This document shows, piece after piece, positions 44,760 through 53,454 of a stretch of 64,000 nucleotides of DNA (position 1 is its first letter; every line of letters begins with the position of its first letter). A program made the translations under genes and the position numbers. The notes beneath the pieces are model-generated. The model made no database searches, was not told the DNA's origin, and saw nothing but the letters and a program-made list of their open reading frames with translations. This stretch comes from Massilia phosphatilytica. Its GTDB lineage: Bacteria > Pseudomonadota > Gammaproteobacteria > Burkholderiales > Burkholderiaceae_D. The stretch spans positions 153,929 through 217,928 of the forward strand of contig NZ_PUIP01000014.1 of NCBI RefSeq assembly GCF_002968015.1, read 5' to 3'.

Positions 44760-45758
44760 ATGAAGATTCTCGTTACTGGCGGCATGGGTTACATCGGTTC
44801 GCACACCGTCGTGGAACTGCAGAACGCCGGCCACGACGTGGTCGTGTACGACAACCTGTACAACGCGGTGCGTTCCGTGCAGGATCGCGTGCAAAAGATC
44901 ACCGGCAAGCCGTTCGACTTCGTCGAAGGCGACATCCGCGACCGCGCGGCCATGGAAGCCGCGTTTTCCGCTCACAAGATCGATGCCGTGATCCACTTTG
45001 CCGGCCTGAAGGCGGTCGGCGAATCGGTGGCGCAGCCGCTGCGCTACTACGACAACAACGTCTACGGCAGCGTCGCGCTGTTCGAGACGATGGCCAAGTT
45101 CGGCTGCAAGACGCTCGTGTTCTCGTCGTCGGCCACCGTGTATGGCGATCCGGCCTCGGTGCCGATCAAGGAGGATTTCCCGCTGTCGGCCACCAATCCC
45201 TACGGCCGCAGCAAGCTGATGATCGAAGACATCCTGCGCGACGTGTTCAAGGCCGAGCCGGACTGGCGTATCGCGCTGCTGCGCTATTTCAACCCGGTCG
45301 GTGCCCATGAAAGCGGCCTGATCGGCGAGGAGCCGAACGGCATCCCCAACAACCTGGTGCCTTACATCGCCCAGGTCGCCAACGGCCAGCGCGAAAAGCT
45401 GTCCGTGTTCGGCGGCGACTACCCGACCCCGGACGGCACCGGCATGCGCGACTACATCCACGTGGTCGATCTGGCCATCGGCCACGTCAAGACCCTGGAC
45501 AAGCTGGCACAGGGTGCCGGCCTGCGCACGTACAACCTCGGTACCGGCAATGGCAACAGCGTTCTGGAAATGGTGCATGCCTTCGAGAAGGCCTGCGGCA
45601 AGCCGATTCCCTACCAGATCGTGGATCGTCGCCCAGGCGACATTGCCAAGTGCTATGCCGACCCGACGAAAGCGCGCGAGGAACTCGGTTGGACCGCACA
45701 GCGTGACATCGCGCAAATGTGTGCTGACTCCTGGCGCTACCAGACTACCCCAAAATAA
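44760..45758 (+). CDS. galE: UDP-glucose 4-epimerase
   Basis: The 332-residue length is normal for GalE. Motifs: TGGMGYIGSHTVVEL at 6-20 (NAD binding), HFAGLKAVGES, catalytic SSSATVYGDP and YGRSKLMIED, RYFNPVGAHESGLIGE, and GTGMRDYIHVVDLAIGH. It interconverts UDP-glucose and UDP-galactose (or the N-acetyl forms), using bound NAD. A ribosome site AAGAAAGAAG precedes ATG 44760. It provides galactose-type donors for the EPS repeat unit and may also serve general sugar metabolism. Confidence 0.95.
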   Translation: MKILVTGGMGYIGSHTVVELQNAGHDVVVYDNLYNAVRSVQDRVQKITGKPFDFVEGDIRDRAAMEAAFSAHKIDAVIHFAGLKAVGESVAQPLRYYDNNVYGSVALFETMAKFGCKTLVFSSSATVYGDPASVPIKEDFPLSATNPYGRSKLMIEDILRDVFKAEPDWRIALLRYFNPVGAHESGLIGEEPNGIPNNLVPYIAQVANGQREKLSVFGGDYPTPDGTGMRDYIHVVDLAIGHVKTLDKLAQGAGLRTYNLGTGNGNSVLEMVHAFEKACGKPIPYQIVDRRPGDIAKCYADPTKAREELGWTAQRDIAQMCADSWRYQTTPK

Positions 45759-45776
45759 ACGTATGAGGACCGAACC

Positions 45777-46943
45777 ATGAAAGCGATGATTCTTGCAGCA
45801 GGCAAAGGGACGCGGGTACGTCCGCTGACCTATGACCTGCCGAAACCGATGATCCCCGTGCTGGGCAAGCCCGTGATGGCTTACCTGATCGAGCACCTGC
45901 GCAAGCACGGCGTGACCGAGATCATGGTGAACGTCAGCCACCTGCACGAAAAGATCGAGGAATACTTCGGCGAGGGCGAGCAATACGGCGTCCAGATCGG
46001 CTATTCCTTCGAGGGCTACACGAAGGAAGATGGCGAAGTCGTCGCCGTGCCGATCGGTTCGGCCGGCGGCATGAAGAAGATCCAGGAATTCGGCGGCTTC
46101 TTCGACGACACGACCATCGTCCTGTGCGGCGACGCGCTGATCGACCTCGACCTCAAGGCTGCCCTGGCGGAGCATCGCCGCAAGGGCGCCATGGCGTCCG
46201 TCATCACGAAGGAAGTCCCGTGGGACAAGGTGTCGAGCTATGGCGTCGTCGTGACCGACCAGAATGGCCGCATCACCCAGTTCCAGGAAAAGCCGAAGCA
46301 GGAAGACGCGCTGTCGAACTTCATCAGCACCGGCATCTACATCTTCGAACCGGAAGTGATCGACCTGATTCCGTCGGGCGTGGAGTTCGACATCGGTTCC
46401 CAGCTGTTCCCGCTGCTGGCCGAGAAGGGCATGCCGTTCTATGCCCAGGGCCGTCCGTTCAACTGGCTGGACATCGGCAGCGTGAGCGATTACTGGGAAG
46501 TGCTGCAGAACGTGCTGACTGGTGAGGTCAACCATATGGATGTGCCGGGCATCCAGATCGAGCCCGGCCTGTGGACCGGCCTGAACACGAGTATCGACTG
46601 GCGGGGCACGACGATCAAGGGCCCCGTCTACATCGGTTCGGGCGTCAAGATCGAGGCCGGCGCGACGATCATCGGGCCCACGTGGATCGGCCACGGCAGC
46701 CATATCTGCGAGGGTGCCGAGGTCGTCCGGAGCGTGCTTTTCGAGTACACTCGCGTGTTGAACGACGTGACATTACATGAAATGATCGTTTTCAAAGACT
46801 ACAGCATCGACCGTGCCGGCGAGATGAAGCACTCCTCCGAATACAGCTCGTCGGAGTGGCTGAACGCGCGCGACCGTCGCCGCAGCCGGCGCAAAGAGCA
46901 GGCAGAAGACACAGATACAACATTAGAGAAAGTTAACGCATGA
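45777..46943 (+). CDS. Sugar nucleotidyltransferase with C-terminal left-handed beta-helix
   Basis: The protein has 388 residues. The nucleotidyltransferase half starts MKAMILAAGKGTRVRPLTYDLPKPMIPV, the classic G-x-G-T-R-x-x-P-x-T..KPM signature. VLCGDALIDLDL is the metal-binding Asp motif near 120, and EKP is present. The C-terminal part (about 260-350) has hexapeptide repeats (IGSGVKIEAGATIIGPTWIG), and the tail is unusually charged (RDRRRSRRKEQAED). This is the GDP-mannose or glucose-1-phosphate type NDP-sugar pyrophosphorylase family; in this spot mannose-1-phosphate guanylyltransferase activity is plausible. Its stop overlaps the start of manC (ATGA). Confidence 0.88.
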   Translation: MKAMILAAGKGTRVRPLTYDLPKPMIPVLGKPVMAYLIEHLRKHGVTEIMVNVSHLHEKIEEYFGEGEQYGVQIGYSFEGYTKEDGEVVAVPIGSAGGMKKIQEFGGFFDDTTIVLCGDALIDLDLKAALAEHRRKGAMASVITKEVPWDKVSSYGVVVTDQNGRITQFQEKPKQEDALSNFISTGIYIFEPEVIDLIPSGVEFDIGSQLFPLLAEKGMPFYAQGRPFNWLDIGSVSDYWEVLQNVLTGEVNHMDVPGIQIEPGLWTGLNTSIDWRGTTIKGPVYIGSGVKIEAGATIIGPTWIGHGSHICEGAEVVRSVLFEYTRVLNDVTLHEMIVFKDYSIDRAGEMKHSSEYSSSEWLNARDRRRSRRKEQAEDTDTTLEKVNA

Positions 46944-48359
46944 AAATTTATCCAGTCATCCTTCTCCGGCGGCGCCGGTACCCGTCTGTGGCCGCTGTCG
47001 CGGGCAGTGATGCCCAAGCAGCTGCTGCCGCTGGTGACGGACAAGACGATGCTGCAGGAAACCGCGCTGCGGGTCCGTGGCTGGCCGGGGTTGATGGCAC
47101 CGCTGGTGGTCTGCGGCAATGAACACCGCTTCCTGGTGGCCGAGCAGTTGCGCGATGTCGGCATCACGCCGCACGGCATCCTGCTCGAGCCTGCGGGCCG
47201 CAACACGGCCCCGGCCGTGGCGGCGGCCGCGGCCTTCCTGAAAGCGCAGGATCCGGATGCCGTGATGCTCGTGCTGCCGGCCGACCACGTGATCGAGAAG
47301 AACGAAGCGTTCCGCGTCGCGGTTGAACGCGCCGCGGCGCAAGTGGAAAAGGGCGGGCTGGCCACGTTCGGCATCGTACCGAGCGCCCCGGAGACGGGCT
47401 ACGGCTACATCCGCCGCGGCGAACCGCTGCCCGGTTGCGACGACTGCTACAAGATCGAGCGTTTCGTCGAAAAGCCCGACCGCAACACGGCCGAAGGATT
47501 CGTCGCCGACGGCGGCTTCTACTGGAACAGTGGCATGTTCATGTTCCGCGCCGACCGCTTCCTGGCCGAGATCGAACAGCATGCGCCGACGATCGCCCAG
47601 GCCGCCGAGGCGGCCGTGCAATCGGCGTACCGCGACCTGGACTTCTGCCGCCTGGACGAAGCCGCGTTCGCCGCGAGCCCGTCCGATTCGATCGACTATG
47701 CGGTGATGGAACACACGCGCGACGGCGTCGTCGTCGCGGCCGACATCGGCTGGAGCGACGTCGGTTCGTGGTCGGCGCTGGCCGACGTGCAGGACAAGGA
47801 CGCCAACGGCAATGCGGTGCGCGGCGACGTCTACCTCGACAGCACGAGCAACACGCTCGTGCGCGCCGAGAGCCGCATCGTGGCTGTCGTGGGCGTGAAG
47901 GACCTCGTCGTCGTGGAGACGAACGACGCCGTGCTCGTCGCGCACAAGGACATGGTCCAGCGCGTCAAGAACGTCGTCGACCACCTCAAGGGCAACGAGC
48001 GCACGGAACACCTGGTCCACACGAAGGTGTACCGTCCGTGGGGCTATTACGAGGGCATCGACGCGGGCGAGCGCTTCCAGGTCAAGCGCATCTGCGTCAA
48101 GCCGGGCGAAAAGCTGTCGCTGCAGATGCACCACCACCGCGCCGAGCACTGGATCGTCGTGTCCGGTACGGCCCGCGTCACGTGCGGCGACAACGTCACC
48201 CTGTTGTCCGAGAACGAGTCCACGTACATCCCGATCGGCATGACGCACCGCCTGGAAAACCCGGGCAAGCTGCCGCTGCACCTGATCGAAGTGCAGTCGG
48301 GCAGCTACCTCGGCGAGGACGACATCGTCCGCTTCGAGGACGTCTACAAACGCGCGTAA
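46940..48359 (+). CDS. manC: Mannose-1-phosphate guanylyltransferase/mannose-6-phosphate isomerase, frameshifted at N-terminus
   Basis: Start ATG 46940 overlaps the preceding stop and encodes MKIYPVIL, the usual beginning. The next codons are out of frame: the expected SGGAGTRLWPLSR continues only after skipping one base (about 46964, in CTTCTCC), that is, a one-base insertion or +1 shift. The downstream frame (GTG 47007 / ATG 47010 to 48359) encodes the rest: MPKQLL, a VLPADHVI motif, the EKP motif, and the C-terminal cupin-type isomerase domain (GEKLSLQMHHHRAEHW, PIGMTHRLENPGK). Without the shift the phosphate-binding loop is lost. Intact, it makes GDP-mannose, the precursor for gmd/fcl. 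A read or assembly error, a programmed shift, or a mutation are all possible. Confidence 0.85.
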
Positions 48360-48384
48360 GGGGCGCGTCGCCCTCATGTATCAG

Positions 48385-48417
48385 CGCGTCCGCATTGCCC
48401 CTGCGGACGCGTCTTTT
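48385..48417 (+). terminator. Intrinsic terminator at the end of the EPS cluster
   Basis: CGCGTCCGCA and TGCGGACGCG form a perfect 10-bp stem with a 7-base loop, followed by TCTTTT. It lies 26 bases after the manC stop. This is the clearest rho-independent terminator in the window and marks the end of the EPS operon. Confidence 0.9.
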
Positions 48418-48491
48418 CCCCGGGTCTACAGTGCGTATCGCCGCGCGCACGCGGCATACAATGCAGCGTCGAAACCCATCGGGGAACCATC

Positions 48492-49196
48492 ATGAAGATG
48501 AAGACGATCATCGCGGCATGCGCTCTCGCCAGCATCGGCGGCACGGCGACGGCAGGCGACATCATCGGGGGATCTGCTCTGCTGGACGCGGACAGTCACG
48601 CCCAACTCGAACGCTGGCTCGGCGCCGGCGAATTCAACCTCAACAACGTGTACACGCTGCATCCCGGCGACACGTCGGACGCCTTCCACGCGGGCGCGGA
48701 CGGGAAGGGCGCGACATTCACCCTGTTCGAAGTGACGACCGGCGCCGGTGCGAGCTTCCTTGTGGGCGGCTACAACCCGCAGGGCTGGGCATCGGATGAA
48801 GGCTGGCACGAGACGCAGCGCGACTGGCAGCGCACGGCCTTCCTGTTCAACATGACGACCCCGGCCGTGTACCGCCAGGTCCTGACCGACTACGTGCTGC
48901 CGAGCCAGGGCCTGCGCCAGACATACAACGAGGCCGGCTACGGTCCCATCTTCGGCTCCGGCCCGGACCTGTTCGTCAATGACGCGTTGACGGCCGCCAC
49001 GTCGTGGCAACTGAGCTATGGCAATCCGGCCAACGAAGGCCACAGCATCATCGACGGCAGCCTGCACGGCGAGATCGTGAAGCTGGACGCGATGGAAGTG
49101 TTCGCGATCTCGCCCGTGCCGGAGCCCGGGAACGTGGCCATGCTGCTGGCTGGCATCTGCATCCTGGGCATCACGGTGCGTCGTCGCAAACCGTAG
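48492..49196 (+). CDS. PEP-CTERM-anchored TLD-like domain protein
   Basis: The protein has 234 residues. Signal peptide 1-21 (MKMKTIIAACALASIGGTATA). The mid-region (about 75-125: FTLFEV, FLVGGYNPQGW, TAFLFNM) resembles a TLD domain. The C-terminus is a textbook PEP-CTERM sorting signal: PVPEPGN, a hydrophobic stretch of about 20 residues (MLLAGICILGITV) and RRRKP. It should be exported, cleaved by exosortase B and attached to the cell surface or matrix. A GGGGAA ribosome site precedes ATG 48492; a TACAAT -10-like box is at 48457-48462. The stop codon lies inside a palindromic repeat element. Confidence 0.88.
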   Translation: MKMKTIIAACALASIGGTATAGDIIGGSALLDADSHAQLERWLGAGEFNLNNVYTLHPGDTSDAFHAGADGKGATFTLFEVTTGAGASFLVGGYNPQGWASDEGWHETQRDWQRTAFLFNMTTPAVYRQVLTDYVLPSQGLRQTYNEAGYGPIFGSGPDLFVNDALTAATSWQLSYGNPANEGHSIIDGSLHGEIVKLDAMEVFAISPVPEPGNVAMLLAGICILGITVRRRKP

Positions 49197-49271
49197 GGTG
49201 GGCGGCCTCCGCCCACGCGTAACGCCGCCACGGCGCCTGCGTCACGCGTGGGCACGGGGTGCCCACCCTAC
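49193..49271. repeat. Palindromic REP-like intergenic element
   Basis: A nested inverted repeat of 79 bases. Outer arms: GTAGGGTGGGC (49193-49203) and GCCCACCCTAC (49261-49271). Inner arms: GCCCACGCGT (49211-49220) and ACGCGTGGGC (49244-49253). The element begins inside the stop codon region of the PEP-CTERM gene. From memory, similar 'GTAGGGTGGGC' elements recur between genes in Massilia-type genomes. It may act as a transcript end or stabiliser. Confidence 0.7.
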
Positions 49272-49307
49272 CGTTGTCTGCGTTGCAAGTTGTGGCATGA
49301 TGTCCCC

Positions 49308-50330
49308 ATGACCTGGATCCCGAGACTCTGCCTGCTCCTCGTCGCCGTCCTGGCGGCACCAGCCCGCGCCCAATTCGTCAGCGCCGCCCATCTCCAGCCA
49401 GATCAATTGGCCATCGTCATCAACGATGCCGAGCCGAACAGCGTCAAGATCGGCGAGTACTACCGCAAGCGGCGCGGCATCCCGGCGGCCAACGTCGTGC
49501 ACGTGCGCATTCCCGGCAAGCCGCACGAGATCAGTCCGGAACGCTTCGCGCAACTCAAGGAAGAGATCGACGCGCACCTGCGGCCCGAGGTACAGGCCGT
49601 GCTGATGGTGTGGACGGCGCCGTACAAGGTCGCGTGCAATTCGATCACGGGCGCCTACAGCCTCGGGTTCGATCCCGACCAGTGCATCAAGACCTGTCTG
49701 CCGGGGCGGCCGAGTCCCTACTTCAATTCCACTTCTTCCCGTCCGTACACCGACCTGGACGTCCGCATCTCGATGCTGCTACCGACGGAATCCGTGGAAG
49801 ACGCGAAAGCGCTCATCGACCGCGGCGCCGGGGCCGGTTTCCGGATCGTCCCGGCCACCGCCTACTTCCTGACGACGTCGGAAAAGCCGCGCAATTCCCG
49901 CGCCCAGTTCTTTCCGCCGGCCGGCAGGATCGCGGCGCGCAAGCTGACGACGAAGCCGATGCAGGCCGATGTGCTGGAGGGCGCGCAGGACGTCATGGTC
50001 TACGAGACGGGCATGGCCGAGGTCGCCAAGCTGGACACGCTCCACTTCCTGCCTGGCGCACTGGCCGACCACCTGACGTCGCTTGGCGGCGACCTGCTCG
50101 GCGATGGCCAGATGAGCAGCCTGCGCTGGCTGGAAGCGGGCGCGACCGCGAGCTATGGCACCGTCAGCGAACCCTGCAACCACTGGCAGAAATTCCCGAA
50201 TCCCACAGTGTTGCTCAAGCACTATGTGCAGGGCAATAGCGCAATCGAAGCCTACTGGAAAAGCGTCGCCTGGCCCACGCAGGGCCTGTTCATCGGCGAG
50301 CCGCTGGCGGCACCGTATCGCAAGCGTTGA
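49308..50330 (+). CDS. TIGR03790 family protein
   Basis: The protein has 340 residues from ATG 49308; the frame is open further upstream, but only through the repeat. A signal peptide (RLCLLLVAVLAAPARA) is followed by a start typical of the family: DQLAIVINDAEPNSVKIGEYYRKRRGIPAANVVHV. Other recognisable parts are VLMVWTAPYKV and ATASYGTVSEPCNHW...FPNP with cysteines and a histidine. The family has no known function; as I recall it occurs mainly in species that carry exosortases, which agrees with its place among PEP-CTERM genes here. A TTGTCT (49274) and CATGAT (49296-49301) pair may be its promoter, giving a leaderless message. Confidence 0.82.
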   Translation: MTWIPRLCLLLVAVLAAPARAQFVSAAHLQPDQLAIVINDAEPNSVKIGEYYRKRRGIPAANVVHVRIPGKPHEISPERFAQLKEEIDAHLRPEVQAVLMVWTAPYKVACNSITGAYSLGFDPDQCIKTCLPGRPSPYFNSTSSRPYTDLDVRISMLLPTESVEDAKALIDRGAGAGFRIVPATAYFLTTSEKPRNSRAQFFPPAGRIAARKLTTKPMQADVLEGAQDVMVYETGMAEVAKLDTLHFLPGALADHLTSLGGDLLGDGQMSSLRWLEAGATASYGTVSEPCNHWQKFPNPTVLLKHYVQGNSAIEAYWKSVAWPTQGLFIGEPLAAPYRKR

Positions 50331-50341
50331 TCTTTCGTCCT

Positions 50342-50365
50342 GGATTGGTCTGTTCGGACTAATCC
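50342..50365. repeat. Hairpin downstream of the TIGR03790 gene
   Basis: GGATTGGTC and GACTAATCC form a 9-bp stem with one G-U pair and a 6-base loop. No T-run follows, so it is a weak terminator at best. Confidence 0.35.
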
Positions 50366-50452
50366 GTGGTCATGATGTTGTCAATTTGCGCATTTAATAT
50401 TCATTTGTTAAGTGTTGCACTGACAGATCATTTCCCTATTCCAGGACACCCC

Positions 50453-53440
50453 ATGACACATTTGCACTCTCCAGGTCGCATGACCGTGCTGGCCGCCTTG
50501 CTGGCCGGCTTGTCGGCACCCGTGTTCGCCGCGCCCGGCGGCGTCGTCATCAGCCAGGTCTATGGCGGCGGCGGCAACTCCGGCGCCACGTACAAGAACG
50601 ATTACATCGAGCTGCTGAACACGGGCGACACGACCGTCACCTTGACCAACTGGAGCGTGCAATACGCATCGGCCACGGGCACGACGTGGCAAGTAACCAA
50701 GCTGCCCGCCAGCGTGACCTTGGCCGCCGGCCAGTACTACCTCGTCCACGAAGCGCTGGGCAGCGGTGGCACGGATGCGCTGACGCCGGATGCCACCGGC
50801 ACGATCGCCATGAGCGCGACGGCGGGCAAGGTCGCACTCGTCAACTCGATCACGGCACTGTCGGGCGGCAAGCCAGTCGACAACGTGGTCGACCTCGTCG
50901 GCTTCGGCACCACCGCCGGCTACTACGAAGGCTCGGGCGCGACGCCGGCCCCGTCGAACACGCTGGCCGTGATCCGTAAAAACAATGGCTGCCTGGACTC
51001 TAACGACAACAGCAGCGACTTCGTCACCGGCGCGGCAAGCCCGCGCACCACGGGCAGCGACCGCGTGTCGTGCAGCGGCGCGCCGCTGCCGCAGCCGATC
51101 GTGCTGGCCTGTCCGGGCAGCGTGGGCATCGACGTCGGCACGGGCACGACCGCGCCGCTGCAGGCGAGCGACGCCGACAGCCTCGTCAACAGCGCCGTCA
51201 TCAGCAAGGGGGCCGCGTCCGGCATCAGCCTGACGGGCTTCACGGCCGCCACTGCCGACAACCGCACGGCGACCGCGAACCTCGTCGTCGATGCGAGCCT
51301 GCCGGCCGGCACGTATCCGGTCGAGATCACGTTCGCCAATGACGCGAGCCAGAGCGCGAGCTGCACCGTCAACGTGGCCGTCAGCGGCCTCGTCAAGATC
51401 CCGCAGATCCAGGGCAGCGGCCTGGCGAGCCCGTACGTGAACACGGTGCAGACGACATCGGGCGTCATCACGAAGAAGCTGGGCAGCGGCTTTTATATCC
51501 AGGACCCGCAGGGCGACGGCGACCCGACTACGTCCGACGCCATTTTCGTGTTCAACGCCGCAGCCGCAGCCACCGCGAAAGAGGGCGACCTCGTGCGCGT
51601 GACGGGCACCGTGACGGAATTCACGCCGAACGGCGCCAAGCGCTCGTACACGGAATTGAAGGACGTCAGCGCCGTCACAATCCTCGGCAGCGGCAACACG
51701 ATCGCGCCGGTCAACATCGACCTGCCGACCGAGCTGAGCAACTACGAAGGCATGCTCGTGCGCTTCACCAACCCGCTGACCGTCAACGGCAACAGCTACC
51801 TGGGCGATCGCGGCGAGCTGGTGCTGGCCAACGGCCGCCGCGAGACGCCGACGAACCGCTACCGCGCCGGCACGGCCGAAGCGAACGCCCTGATCGCCGC
51901 CAACGCGCAGAACATGGTGATCCTGGACGACGGCATCTTCACGGTGCCGCCGCACATCCCTTACCTCGCGGACGACAAGACCGTGCGCGCGGGCGACACG
52001 GTGACGGACCTCGTCGGCGTGCTCGACTTCGGCGCCATCGGCGGTGGCGGCGGCTGGTACAAGCTGCAGCCGACCGCGACGCCCGTGTTCAGCCGCACGA
52101 ATGCGCGCGAGGATGCGCCGACCGTCGTCGCCGGCAATGTCCGCGTGGCGAGCGCCAACGTGCTGAACTTCTTCACGACGTTCACGGACGGGACCGACGC
52201 ATGGGGCCGCACGGGGCAGGGCTGCACGATCGGCACGTCCGCACCGTCCAAGAGCAATTGCCGCGGCGCCGACAACATCACCGAGTTCAACCGCCAGCGC
52301 GACAAGATCGTCAATGAATTGAAGGCGATGAACGCGGACGCCGTCGGCCTGATGGAAATCCAGAACAACGGCGACATCACGGTGAGCTACCTCGTCGACG
52401 CGTTGAATGCGTCGATCGGTGCGCCCACGCCGACGTATGCCTACGTGGCGAAACCCGCCGCGACGGGCACGGACGCGATCCGCGTGGCAATGATCTACAA
52501 ACCGGCCGTGCTGACGCCGGTGGGCGGCGCGCTGTCGGATGGCGATGCCGTCAACAACCGTCCGCCGATGGCCCAGACGTTCAAGGTCAATGCGAACGGC
52601 GCGAAGTTCTCGCTGATCGTCAACCACCTGAAATCGAAGGGCAGCTGCGGCGGCGCGGGTGCCGGCGACACGGACAGCGGCGACGGCCAGGGCTGCTGGA
52701 CCGCGACCCGCGTCCAGCAGGCCAAGCGCCTGTTCACGTACTTCATCCCGACCGTCGTCGCGGCCGCCGGCGACCCAGACGTGCTGGCCGTGGGCGACTT
52801 CAACGCGTACGGCCATGAAGACCCGATCGCGTACCTGACGGACAACGGCATGGTCAACGAACTGGAGCGCTTCGTGCGGCCGAACGGCACCCCGTATTCG
52901 TACGTGTTCGACGGCCAGAGCGGCTACCTCGACCACGCGCTGGCCAGCAGCGCCCTGAACCCGCAGGTGGCGGGCGTGACCGAGTGGCACAACAACGCGG
53001 ACGAACCGGACGCCATCGACTACAACCTGGGCGACACGGCCGACGACCCGTACGTGAACAATCCGTTCCGCGCCTCCGACCACGATCCGGTCGTCGTGAG
53101 CCTGAACCTCGCGCCGGCCTATGCCGACGTCACGGCCAGCGTGAAGATCGTGCCGGGCGCGCTGGGCTACAACCGCATCACGGGTAAATTCACGGGCAAC
53201 GTGACGTTCACGAACACGAGCGGTGCGGCACTGTCCGGCCCGCTGCAATATGTGCTGCAGGGCTTGCCGGCCGGCGTCACGCTCGACAACAAGAGCGGCG
53301 ACTTCAACGGTGCGCCCTACGTGACCCTGCCGGGCACCACCTTGGCACCGGGCGCGGCCGTGACCGTGGCGCTGACGTTCACCAACCCATCGAAGACGAA
53401 CATCACGTTCACGTCGAAACTGTATTCCGGCACCTTTTGA
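50453..53440 (+). CDS. ExeM/NucH family extracellular endonuclease
   Basis: The protein has 995 residues. ATG 50453 is chosen because a signal peptide follows (MTVLAALLAGLSAPVFA). Domains: a lamin-tail domain at about 35-190 (GVVISQVYGGGGNSG, NDYIELLN), OB-fold-like stretches at about 320-540, and the endonuclease/exonuclease/phosphatase domain at about 585-880 with VRVASANVLNFF, GLMEIQNNGD, NHLKSKG, VGDFNAYG and ASDHDPV carrying the metal and catalytic residues. A C-terminal beta domain of about 105 residues follows. It should degrade extracellular DNA, for nutrient use or biofilm remodelling. There is no PEP-CTERM tail, so it may be secreted by another route. Confidence 0.9.
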   Translation: MTHLHSPGRMTVLAALLAGLSAPVFAAPGGVVISQVYGGGGNSGATYKNDYIELLNTGDTTVTLTNWSVQYASATGTTWQVTKLPASVTLAAGQYYLVHEALGSGGTDALTPDATGTIAMSATAGKVALVNSITALSGGKPVDNVVDLVGFGTTAGYYEGSGATPAPSNTLAVIRKNNGCLDSNDNSSDFVTGAASPRTTGSDRVSCSGAPLPQPIVLACPGSVGIDVGTGTTAPLQASDADSLVNSAVISKGAASGISLTGFTAATADNRTATANLVVDASLPAGTYPVEITFANDASQSASCTVNVAVSGLVKIPQIQGSGLASPYVNTVQTTSGVITKKLGSGFYIQDPQGDGDPTTSDAIFVFNAAAAATAKEGDLVRVTGTVTEFTPNGAKRSYTELKDVSAVTILGSGNTIAPVNIDLPTELSNYEGMLVRFTNPLTVNGNSYLGDRGELVLANGRRETPTNRYRAGTAEANALIAANAQNMVILDDGIFTVPPHIPYLADDKTVRAGDTVTDLVGVLDFGAIGGGGGWYKLQPTATPVFSRTNAREDAPTVVAGNVRVASANVLNFFTTFTDGTDAWGRTGQGCTIGTSAPSKSNCRGADNITEFNRQRDKIVNELKAMNADAVGLMEIQNNGDITVSYLVDALNASIGAPTPTYAYVAKPAATGTDAIRVAMIYKPAVLTPVGGALSDGDAVNNRPPMAQTFKVNANGAKFSLIVNHLKSKGSCGGAGAGDTDSGDGQGCWTATRVQQAKRLFTYFIPTVVAAAGDPDVLAVGDFNAYGHEDPIAYLTDNGMVNELERFVRPNGTPYSYVFDGQSGYLDHALASSALNPQVAGVTEWHNNADEPDAIDYNLGDTADDPYVNNPFRASDHDPVVVSLNLAPAYADVTASVKIVPGALGYNRITGKFTGNVTFTNTSGAALSGPLQYVLQGLPAGVTLDNKSGDFNGAPYVTLPGTTLAPGAAVTVALTFTNPSKTNITFTSKLYSGTF

Positions 53441-53454
53441 TTGAGAGATCGCAC

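Noticed and set aside
46940..47122. Independent 60-residue protein starting at the manC ATG
   Set aside because: After the first eight residues it is only out-of-frame manC sequence; best read as a frameshift.
50408..53248. Long minus-strand open frame opposite the nuclease
   Set aside because: Same mirror effect; the plus-strand protein has clear nuclease motifs.
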